A model generated the notes under the pieces. That model was given only the letters and a program-made list of their open reading frames with translations, made no database searches and was not told where the DNA came from. Positions 1 through 5,254 of a stretch of 5,254 nucleotides of DNA are shown here, piece after piece; within the stretch, counting starts at the first letter, position 1; every line of letters begins with the position of its first letter. Made by a program: the position numbers and the translations under genes. Origin of the DNA: Actinomycetota bacterium. GTDB taxonomy: Bacteria > Actinomycetota > Actinomycetes > Actinomycetales > Microbacteriaceae. The stretch spans positions 1-5,254 of the forward strand of contig WLNS01000093.1 in NCBI GenBank assembly GCA_009699665.1. The letters are read 5' to 3'.

Positions 1-1050
1 GAGACCCATCAGCCCGTCGGGCCGAGTTTCTTGGTCACCCCGTGGAACTTCCCCATGCTGATGTCGGCCCGAAAGGCGGGTGCCGCGCTCGCTGCGGGGT
101 GCACGGTTGTCATGAAGTCTGCTCGAGAGACCCCCCTCACGGCCGCTCTCTTTGTGCAGACCCTGAATGATGCCGGATTCCCGCCGGGCGTCGTCAACCT
201 GATTCACACGTCCACCTCGGGTGATGTCTCGTCGGCCGTGATGTCCGATAGCCGCCTGCGCAAGGTGAGCTTCACGGGCTCGACCGGAGTGGGCTCGACA
301 CTGCTGACGCAGGCGTCGGAGCACATCATTAACGCGTCCATGGAACTCGGCGGAGACGGACCGTTCATTGTTCTTGACGACGCCGACATCGATCTCGCCG
401 TTGAACACGCGATTGTATGCAAGTTCCGCAACGCCGGTCAGGCGTGTGTTGCCGCCAACCGGATTATTCTGCACAAGGCCATCGCCAAGAAGTTCACCGA
501 GAAATTCGTTGCCAAGACCAAAGAACTCAAGGTCGGCGACGGATTCGATGCGAGTGTCGTTGTCGGGCCGGTCATCTCGGCAAAGCAACGGGACCGCGTG
601 GTGGGGCTCTTGGCCTCATTCCAGAAAGAAGGCGCCGAGCTGCTCACCGGTGGCAGCGTCGTCGACGGACCCGGGTTCTTTTTTGAGCCCACGGTCGTCA
701 AGTTTCCGCAGCTTAAGCACGAGTTCTGCAACGAGGAGCTCTTTGCGCCCGTCGCCGCCCTCTACGAAGTCGGCTCGGTGGTCGAGGCCCTTGATTTTGC
801 CAACGACACGCACTTTGGCCTCTCGGCCTACGTCTTCACCAAGGACCTGTCGCGTGCCGTCACCATAGCTGAGCGCTTGGACTTTGGCATGGTGGGCGTG
901 AACCGCGGCATCATGGCCGACCCGGCGGCACCGTTCGGTGGCGTCAAGGCGTCCGGACTGGGTCGCGAGGGCGGCCACGACGGAATCTACGAATTCATGG
1001 AGAGAAAGTATGTGGCGCTCACGGTCAACGAAAAGGACGGTCTGCTCTGA
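1..1050 (+). CDS. NAD(P)-dependent aldehyde dehydrogenase, succinate-semialdehyde dehydrogenase-like (5' end cut off)
   Basis: Oxidises an aldehyde to a carboxylic acid with NAD(P)+; probably cytosolic. The frame is open from base 1, so the first roughly 140 residues of a protein usually near 480 are missing. Numbering from the window edge: PWNFP, the Asn-bearing oxyanion motif, at 24-28; cofactor lysine in VMKS near 39; FTGSTGVG Rossmann loop at 91-98; general-base Glu115 in ELGG; catalytic Cys149 in GQACVAANR; C-terminal APFGGVKASGLGREGG typical of the GabD/SSADH branch. Arg143, six residues before the cysteine, matches the arginine that holds the substrate carboxylate in human SSADH (R334). 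The second SSADH serine (S498) is Ala306 here, and the redox-switch cysteine two residues after the catalytic one is Ala151. It is followed, with a one-base overlap, by an alcohol dehydrogenase that could supply its aldehyde. Family is certain; succinate semialdehyde as substrate is inference. Confidence 0.93.
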   Translation, partial: ETHQPVGPSFLVTPWNFPMLMSARKAGAALAAGCTVVMKSARETPLTAALFVQTLNDAGFPPGVVNLIHTSTSGDVSSAVMSDSRLRKVSFTGSTGVGSTLLTQASEHIINASMELGGDGPFIVLDDADIDLAVEHAIVCKFRNAGQACVAANRIILHKAIAKKFTEKFVAKTKELKVGDGFDASVVVGPVISAKQRDRVVGLLASFQKEGAELLTGGSVVDGPGFFFEPTVVKFPQLKHEFCNEELFAPVAALYEVGSVVEALDFANDTHFGLSAYVFTKDLSRAVTIAERLDFGMVGVNRGIMADPAAPFGGVKASGLGREGGHDGIYEFMERKYVALTVNEKDGLL

Positions 1051-2300
1051 TGCCCGCGACAACCATCGAGAACACCCTCGGTCTCGGGCTCGTTCGGCAG
1101 CCTAAGGCGGTCTACTTCGGTCCTGGCCAGCGGCGCCAGATTCCCTTTGTGGTCGCGCCCCTCGGAAAGCACGTGCTGATCTGTACGGACGCCCGCATGG
1201 CCACGACGCCGGAATTTGAGCAGATCCATAAAGACCTCACGACCGCCGGCCTCACGGTGTCGGTCTATTCGGACACCGAGCCGGACCTGCCGCGGGCCAA
1301 CGTTGTCGACCTGCAGCAGAAGTTCACGGGCAAGGGAATTGAGGTTGTCGTGGGACTTGGCGGCGGCAGTTGTCTCGACATGGCGAAGGTCGCCGGGCTC
1401 GTATTGGCGCGAGGCGGAGACATTCGTGACTACTTTGGTGAAAACCTCGTGGATGGACCCGGCCTGCCGGTCATTACGGTCCCCACGACCGGTGGCACGG
1501 GTGCCGAAGTCAGTTGCATCTCGGTTGTCTTTGACGACGAAAAGGGCATGAAGGTGGGCGTGGGCAGCGCCTATCTCGAGGCCTACGCGGCCATCATCGA
1601 CCCCGAGCTGACCTTGACGTGCCCTCCCGGCCTCACGGCTGCCACGGGTGCCGACGCGCTGTCGCACCTCATCGAATCGTTTACGGATCGGTCGAAGAAC
1701 CCTACGGCCGATCAGGTCGACAAGCACCTGTACGTGGGAAAAAACGTGCTGACCGACTTCTTCTGCCGAACCGGTTTGCAGCTGTTGAATACGTCGCTCG
1801 AAGCGGTTGTGGCGAATCCGAGCGATATTGCGGCGCGATCCGACACCATGATGGCGGCCTACTGTGCGGGCATGGCCCTCAACACAGCGGGAACCGCTGC
1901 CGCCCACGCGATTCAGGCCCCCATCGGCAACCTCACGCACACGCCGCACGGCTTTGGCGTCGGCGCACTGTTGCCCTACGTGATGCGCTACAACCTGCCG
2001 GTGCGCGTGTCGGTCTTTGCCGAGATGGGTCGACTGATGGGTGTGGCCACAGCAGATCAGCCCGAGCTGGAACAGGCGCACGCGGCGATTGTTCGGGTGG
2101 AGAAAATCCTTGGAGCCCTCGGTGTTCCGCTCAATCTCAAAGACTTGGGTCTCGAACCAGAGCACTTCGACTTTGTGGCCGAGCAAGCCATGTTGGCGAC
2201 TCGTCTCACGGCCAATAACCCTCGAGACATGAGCAAAGAAGACGTCATCAAGATTCTCGAATTCGGCTATGCCGATGACCGCTCCTGGTGGACAATCTAG
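1050..2300 (+). CDS. Iron-containing (group III) alcohol dehydrogenase
   Basis: NAD(P)-dependent, metal-using dehydrogenase interconverting an alcohol and an aldehyde or ketone. The 416-residue protein has the family's GGGSCLDMAK dinucleotide motif (104-113), PTTGGTGAEVS (145-155), and a full set of predicted metal ligands: Asp202, His206, His286 and His300, the last in HTPHG. Spacing of the two outer pairs (4 and 14 residues) equals that of E. coli FucO, but the middle gap is 80 against 63, because of an extra stretch around 212-230 ending in HLYVGK before NVLTD. A comparable insert sits there in hydroxyacid-oxoacid transhydrogenases (ADHFE1). The conserved extra histidine of FucO (H267) is Ala290. 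Start chosen at the ATG overlapping the upstream TGA by one base, with AAGGA at 1033-1037; this implies translational coupling to the aldehyde dehydrogenase. Retained metal ligands and length argue against a maleylacetate reductase. The substrate may be an omega-hydroxy acid such as 4-hydroxybutyrate, which is inferred only from the neighbour. Confidence 0.93.
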   Translation: MPATTIENTLGLGLVRQPKAVYFGPGQRRQIPFVVAPLGKHVLICTDARMATTPEFEQIHKDLTTAGLTVSVYSDTEPDLPRANVVDLQQKFTGKGIEVVVGLGGGSCLDMAKVAGLVLARGGDIRDYFGENLVDGPGLPVITVPTTGGTGAEVSCISVVFDDEKGMKVGVGSAYLEAYAAIIDPELTLTCPPGLTAATGADALSHLIESFTDRSKNPTADQVDKHLYVGKNVLTDFFCRTGLQLLNTSLEAVVANPSDIAARSDTMMAAYCAGMALNTAGTAAAHAIQAPIGNLTHTPHGFGVGALLPYVMRYNLPVRVSVFAEMGRLMGVATADQPELEQAHAAIVRVEKILGALGVPLNLKDLGLEPEHFDFVAEQAMLATRLTANNPRDMSKEDVIKILEFGYADDRSWWTI

Positions 2301-2325
2301 ACACCGCTACAACTCACGCAGAGAC

Positions 2326-2329
2326 AGGG
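2326..2329 (+). promoter_or_regulatory. Weak ribosome binding site setting the start of the lambda-crystallin-like gene
   Basis: AGGG lies eight bases before the ATG at 2338, within the 37-base gap after the alcohol dehydrogenase stop. It supports 2338 as the start instead of the in-frame ATG at 2269, which lies inside the upstream gene and would add a 23-residue extension without family counterpart. Confidence 0.45.
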
Positions 2330-2337
2330 CAAAAACG

Positions 2338-3300
2338 ATGACACGCACGGTAGCGGTTGCGGGAGCAGGCTCCATTGGCGTTGCCTTTGCGCTTCTGTTT
2401 GCCCGCGCTGGCTTCACCGTGCGCCTGTGGGATGCCCTGCCCGGCGCCTGCGAGCGTGCCCTCAGCGAACTGCGCGTGCGCCTCGATCTGCTCGATGATT
2501 ATGGCCTCCTGCAAGAGTCTCCGGCGGCCATAGCTGCACGGGTATCGACGTTCGACATCCTGGTCGAGGCACTCAAGGGGGCAGAACTCGTGCAGGAGTG
2601 TGTGCCCGAAAAGCTCGACATCAAGCGCGAGGTATTTCAGCAGTTGGGCGCCTACAGCGAACCCCATGCGGTTCTCGCGAGCTCGAGCTCGGCCATTGCC
2701 TCGAGTGAGTTTGCTACGTCGACGCCGGCGCGCGATCGGGTACTTATTGGGCACCCGGGCAACCCGCCCTATCTCATTCCCGTCATCGAGATCGTGCCGT
2801 CGGAGTACACATCGGTCGAGACCGTCAGTCAGGCCGAAGCAACGTATCGAGCTGCCGGGCTCAAGCCCGTCATGGTGCGCAAAGAGATTGAGGGTTTCAT
2901 CTTCAATCGGCTGCAGGGCGCCGTACTGCGTGAGGCCTATTGCCTCGTGCGAGACGGCGTCGCGTCCGTCGACGACATCGATGAGGTCATGCGCAGTGGC
3001 CTGGGCCGTCGATGGACGTTCATTGGTCCCTTCGAGACGTCTGATCTAAATACCCGCGGCGGTATCGAATCCCACGCCGAAAAGATGGGCCCCGCGTATG
3101 AGCGCATGGGTGCCGAACGCGGTCAGCACGACCCCTGGACTCCCGAACTCGTTGCCCAGGTGGTTGCGCAGCGCCGAGAGATTCTGCCGCTTGACGAGTG
3201 GGATGATCGCGTGCGTTGGCGCGACGAGCAGCTGATGAAGTTCTTGAGTCGTTTCGGTGCCGAGCTAGCCCTCAGTGACGATCCCGAGCCCGTGTCCTGA
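2338..3300 (+). CDS. 3-hydroxyacyl-CoA dehydrogenase-fold enzyme, lambda-crystallin / L-gulonate 3-dehydrogenase type
   Basis: Predicted cytosolic NAD-dependent oxidation of a 3-hydroxy acid (or its CoA ester) to the 3-oxo compound. The 320-residue protein starts with a Rossmann fold, VAVAGAGSIG (5-14), has Asp32 at the end of strand 2 where NAD-preferring members carry an acid, then QECVPE (87-91), LASSSS (113-118), the catalytic His139 in GHPGNPPY, its partner Glu151, and Asn190 in FNRLQ. The C-terminal domain has the GLGRRWTFIGPFET signature and the WRDEQLM tail motif, both closely resembling animal lambda-crystallin (CRYL1, about 320 residues). CRYL1 oxidises L-gulonate; bacterial relatives include 3-hydroxybutyryl-CoA and carnitine dehydrogenases, so the substrate is open. 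The frame runs open upstream to 2269 inside the preceding gene, but homology begins at the ATG at 2338, which has AGGG eight bases upstream. The gap from the alcohol dehydrogenase stop is 37 bases, consistent with the same operon. Confidence 0.9.
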   Translation: MTRTVAVAGAGSIGVAFALLFARAGFTVRLWDALPGACERALSELRVRLDLLDDYGLLQESPAAIAARVSTFDILVEALKGAELVQECVPEKLDIKREVFQQLGAYSEPHAVLASSSSAIASSEFATSTPARDRVLIGHPGNPPYLIPVIEIVPSEYTSVETVSQAEATYRAAGLKPVMVRKEIEGFIFNRLQGAVLREAYCLVRDGVASVDDIDEVMRSGLGRRWTFIGPFETSDLNTRGGIESHAEKMGPAYERMGAERGQHDPWTPELVAQVVAQRREILPLDEWDDRVRWRDEQLMKFLSRFGAELALSDDPEPVS

Positions 3301-3308
3301 GAGGTCGG

Positions 3309-3998
3309 TTACGACTCGTCGACGACGACGTGTTTGTCGTACTCGATGATGGCCAATTCGCCAGCCAACCGAATGTGCTCCTCGCAGGCGGTGCGAGCCA
3401 CAAGAGGATCTCGCGTGACGGCAGCGGCCGTAACGATTTTGCGGAGTTCCTCCATCGAAATGCGCACCCGCTCATCGTCGACGAACGCGAAGTGGCGAAA
3501 GATGCCAATGCGCGAGTGCACGCCGCGAAGGCTGGCCCTCAAGACGTCGTTGGCCGCACCTTCGAGCAGGAGCTCGTAGAACTCATCTTTGGCCTCGCCG
3601 CGCGATTCGACGGTGCCGCGGAGGTAGGTATCTTCCATGCGACCAATCAGGGCCACCAGTGCCTCGGCCTGCTCTGCCGTTGCACGCTCGGCAAAGAGCC
3701 GGCCGGCGAGTCCCTCCATCGTTCCGCGCACTTCGTAGAGGTTTTGGATGTCGTGGGCCGTCAGCACGGTGACGATGGGGCCACGATTGGGCAGCATCGT
3801 GATGAGGTGTTCCGATTCGAGTTGCCGAAGGGCTTCGCGGATCACCGTGCGCGAAACTCCGTAGCGTTCGCACAGCGTGTTCTCTAACAGTCTCTGGCCT
3901 GGATGCAGCACGTCGTCGAGAATCTCCTGGCGCAGCAGCTCAACCACCTGTTGGCGCAGTGGAGCCGCCCTTTGGGTGATTATTGTCGGTGCCATCAT
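3309..3998 (-). CDS. GntR-family transcriptional regulator, FadR subfamily (FCD domain)
   Basis: DNA-binding metabolite-responsive regulator, 229 residues, typical for the subfamily. The N-terminal winged helix-turn-helix (about 13-80) contains GQRLLENTLCERYGVSRTVIREALRQLE, where residues 41-61 form the recognition region, followed by the wing with NRGPIVTV. An all-helical FCD effector domain follows from LYEVRGTMEGLAGRLFAERA (88-107) to the end. In the metal-binding FCD pattern Asp-x3-His ... His ... His (LldR of Corynebacterium: D148, H152, H196, H218), this protein has Lys137, Tyr141, Leu185 and His208 at matching spacing, so three of four ligands are gone. It follows the flavoprotein gene by 54 bases, in the same direction, and probably shares its promoter, making autoregulation through the dyad at 5186-5208 likely. 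Tandem ATGs open the gene; the first was taken, and only a weak AGAG lies upstream. Family is secure; effector and repressor/activator role are unknown. Confidence 0.93.
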   Translation of the reverse strand: MMAPTIITQRAAPLRQQVVELLRQEILDDVLHPGQRLLENTLCERYGVSRTVIREALRQLESEHLITMLPNRGPIVTVLTAHDIQNLYEVRGTMEGLAGRLFAERATAEQAEALVALIGRMEDTYLRGTVESRGEAKDEFYELLLEGAANDVLRASLRGVHSRIGIFRHFAFVDDERVRISMEELRKIVTAAAVTRDPLVARTACEEHIRLAGELAIIEYDKHVVVDES

Positions 3999-4052
3999 GA
4001 GTTCACTCTATTAGCGAGCGGCGGAATTTCGCGGCAGTTCGTCGGGTCTCGG

Positions 4053-5141
4053 TTAGCGTGCAGACCAGTCTGCGGCGGTGTAGGTCAGGGGGTAGTAGTC
4101 GATCGCGACGCCCGGCAATTCGCCGGCGGCGCGCAGCGCAAAGTGCGGGTCGCGAATCAGCTCACGCCCCATAAAGATCGCATCGGCGCGACCCTCGGCC
4201 AATATCGCCTCGGCTTGAGCGGCCGACGTGATCTTGCCCACGGCCGCCGCCATCACTTCTCCCAGCTTTCGGACGGTCTCGGTGAGGGGCACCTGGTAGC
4301 CCGGTGAGACAGAGATAAAGATGTCGCGAATGAGCCCGCCACTCGAGATATCAAAGAAGTCGGCACCGCGCTCCTGCGCCCAGTGGGCGACCTGAGCGGT
4401 GTCTTCGGGCTGCCAACCATCGTCGGTCCAGTCCGTTCCGGAGAACCGAATAAAGAGTGCTGTGCTCTCGGGAACGACCTCGCGAATGCGGTCAACAATC
4501 TGCAGCAACAGGCGCGCCCGATTCTCGAGCGTGCCACCGTACTCGTCGGTGCGCTCGTTGCTGAGTGGCGACAGGAAGTTGTGAATCAGGTAGCCGTGGG
4601 CGGCGTGAATCTCAATAACGTCAAATCCGGCCTCAACCGCACGACCAGCGGCTGTGCCAAAATCGTCGATGACCTTGTCGATGCCAGCCTGGTCGAGCTC
4701 CAGAGGAACATCCATCCCGGGACAGGCAATAGGGGAGGGGCCGACGGGGATCCAGCCACCCTCGGAAACGGGCTTGGTGACTCCGGCGGCAAGCGTAAAG
4801 CCGCGGTAGTCGGAACCCTTGCGACCCGAATGGGCCAGCTGAATTCCGGCGGCGGCACCGACGGAATGCACGAAGTCGACGATGCGCTTCCACTCGTCGC
4901 GCTGGGCGTCGTTCCAGATGCCGGTGCACTCCGAGGTAATGCGCGCCTCGGGGCTCACGCCCGTTGCTTCGGCCATAAACATGCCCACACCACCGGCCGC
5001 CATCGATCCGGCGTTGACGAGGTGCCAATCGTTGGGCATGCCATCGTGATCGAGGCACATGTACTGGCACATCGGTGAGGCCCAGAGGCGGTTGCGGAAG
5101 GTCACACCACGAATGGTCAGACGTTCAAAAAGCTTAGACAT
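4053..5141 (-). CDS. Old Yellow Enzyme family FMN oxidoreductase (XenA/YqjM-like ene-reductase)
   Basis: FMN-containing, NAD(P)H-dependent reductase that typically reduces activated C=C bonds of enones, unsaturated acids or lactones, and sometimes nitro compounds; cytosolic TIM barrel. The 362-residue protein shows the class features: SPMCQY (22-27) with the redox-tuning Cys25 and Tyr27 of the thermophilic-like/YqjM class, QLAHSGRKG (101-109), the substrate-binding pair His179 and His182 in HAAHGYL, NERTDEYGGTLENR (195-208), the FMN-contacting Arg232, and a C-terminal FMN-phosphate loop FMGRELIRDP (323-332). Length is nearer XenA (about 363) than YqjM (338). The YqjM arginine finger, two residues before the terminal Trp, is Ala357; Trp359 falls where XenA has its intersubunit Trp358. 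The start ATG at 5141 has a strong GAGGGAG site. It leads a two-gene unit with the GntR regulator, so its expression is probably controlled by it. The physiological substrate cannot be read from sequence. Confidence 0.94.
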   Translation of the reverse strand: MSKLFERLTIRGVTFRNRLWASPMCQYMCLDHDGMPNDWHLVNAGSMAAGGVGMFMAEATGVSPEARITSECTGIWNDAQRDEWKRIVDFVHSVGAAAGIQLAHSGRKGSDYRGFTLAAGVTKPVSEGGWIPVGPSPIACPGMDVPLELDQAGIDKVIDDFGTAAGRAVEAGFDVIEIHAAHGYLIHNFLSPLSNERTDEYGGTLENRARLLLQIVDRIREVVPESTALFIRFSGTDWTDDGWQPEDTAQVAHWAQERGADFFDISSGGLIRDIFISVSPGYQVPLTETVRKLGEVMAAAVGKITSAAQAEAILAEGRADAIFMGRELIRDPHFALRAAGELPGVAIDYYPLTYTAADWSAR

Positions 5142-5145
5142 GGTT

Positions 5146-5152
5146 CTCCCTC
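5146..5152 (-). promoter_or_regulatory. Ribosome binding site of the flavoprotein gene
   Basis: GAGGGAG on the minus strand lies four bases before the ATG at 5141. It is purine-rich and fits the start that gives a full-length N-terminus beginning MSKLFERLTI, as in XenA/YqjM relatives. Confidence 0.65.
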
Positions 5153-5182
5153 GGACAATGAGACGACGTGACCACAGCCTAC

Positions 5183-5211
5183 CGAATATGACCGTAATAC
5201 TGTCATATCAA
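5183..5211 (-). promoter_or_regulatory. Candidate promoter for the flavoprotein-regulator unit
   Basis: On the minus strand TTGATA (5211-5206) matches five of six bases of a sigma-70 type -35 box. Seventeen bases on is TATTCG (5188-5183), a poor -10 box; CATATT (5190-5185) is a better hexamer but at 15-base spacing. In either case the 23-bp dyad fills the spacer, so a bound regulator would block polymerase. The -10 assignment is weak; the placement upstream of the 5141 start is the main support. Confidence 0.35.
5186..5208. promoter_or_regulatory. 23-bp near-perfect dyad, probable operator of the GntR/FadR regulator
   Basis: Outer arms ATATGAC (5186-5192) and GTCATAT (5202-5208) are exact inverted repeats. 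Inside them GTA (5194-5196) and TAC (5198-5200) also pair around the central A at 5197. Only one pair of the 23-bp element (C5193/T5201) breaks symmetry. The centre GTAATAC fits the GT-N3-AC core known for FadR-subfamily operators. The site lies 44 bases upstream of the flavoprotein start, in the leader of the unit that encodes a FadR-type regulator, so it is most likely that regulator's binding site. I saw no second copy in the other intergenic gaps. Confidence 0.75.
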
Positions 5212-5254
5212 TCCCCTGACGGGCGGGTGATTTTCGGCGCCGTATCTACCCTGC

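Noticed and set aside
987..2186. 399-codon open frame antisense to the iron-type alcohol dehydrogenase
   Set aside because: It is a codon-position shadow typical of GC-rich coding DNA: the translation is rich in Arg, His and Gly with no recognisable domain, while the opposite strand encodes a full, motif-complete enzyme.
2269..2337. Upstream start for the lambda-crystallin-like gene
   Set aside because: It would overlap the end of the alcohol dehydrogenase and add 23 residues before the Rossmann fold; the ATG at 2338 fits the family N-terminus and has a nearby AGGG.
3330..3887. 185-codon plus-strand frame opposite the GntR regulator
   Set aside because: It lies entirely within a well-supported regulator gene, has no recognisable motif and no plausible ribosome binding site.
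4021..4032. Short palindrome-like GCGGAATTTCGC in the 54-base gap between flavoprotein and regulator
   Set aside because: Twelve bases with one mismatched pair and no T-tract; too weak for a terminator, and it lacks the GT-N3-AC core of the upstream operator.
4383..5078. 231-codon plus-strand frame opposite the flavoprotein gene
   Set aside because: Low-complexity Gly/Val-rich translation without family features; mirrors a secure Old Yellow Enzyme gene.
5235..5242. Perfect 8-bp palindrome CGGCGCCG near the window end
   Set aside because: Short self-complementary GC words are expected by chance in this composition; nothing else around it supports a function.
5209..5254. Possible further gene or divergent promoter at the right edge
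   Set aside because: The 46 bases hold no coding signal I can support and no convincing plus-strand promoter; too short to judge.

Overview
The window carries five protein genes in two convergent blocks. The sequence is GC-rich and tightly packed, with intergenic gaps of 8 to 54 bases. The gene content (ALDH, iron-type ADH, FadR-type GntR regulator, XenA/YqjM-like flavoprotein) and codon use fit a moderately high-GC actinobacterium, perhaps Microbacteriaceae-like. That placement is an impression from style and cannot be proved from this stretch. I see no RNA gene, CRISPR array, insertion sequence, phage gene or tandem repeat.

Plus-strand block (1-3300): the 3' part of a succinate-semialdehyde-dehydrogenase-like aldehyde dehydrogenase, an iron-containing alcohol dehydrogenase whose start overlaps the preceding stop by one base, and, 37 bases later, a 3-hydroxyacyl-CoA-dehydrogenase-fold enzyme of the lambda-crystallin/L-gulonate 3-dehydrogenase type. 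The spacing suggests one operon; its promoter lies outside the window.

Minus-strand block (5141 down to 3309): an Old Yellow Enzyme family ene-reductase/xenobiotic reductase, followed after 54 bases by a GntR/FadR-type regulator. The two blocks meet tail to tail with only 8 bases between stop codons. Upstream of the flavoprotein gene (5142-5254) is a clear start region: a purine-rich ribosome binding site and a 23-bp near-perfect dyad at 5186-5208. The GTAATAC centre of this dyad fits the GT-N3-AC core known for FadR-type operators, so it is the likely binding site of the regulator encoded in the same block.

Together the genes look like a small inducible catabolic module with four oxidoreductases of complementary chemistry: C=C reduction, primary or omega-alcohol oxidation, semialdehyde oxidation, and secondary hydroxy-acid oxidation. 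One reading is an omega-hydroxy acid to semialdehyde to dicarboxylate route (for example 4-hydroxybutyrate to succinate) with the flavoprotein handling an unsaturated precursor; the substrate is not shown by the sequence. The less ordinary points are the operator, the loss of three of the four usual metal ligands in the regulator's FCD domain, and active-site departures in the two dehydrogenases that suggest substrates other than the textbook ones.
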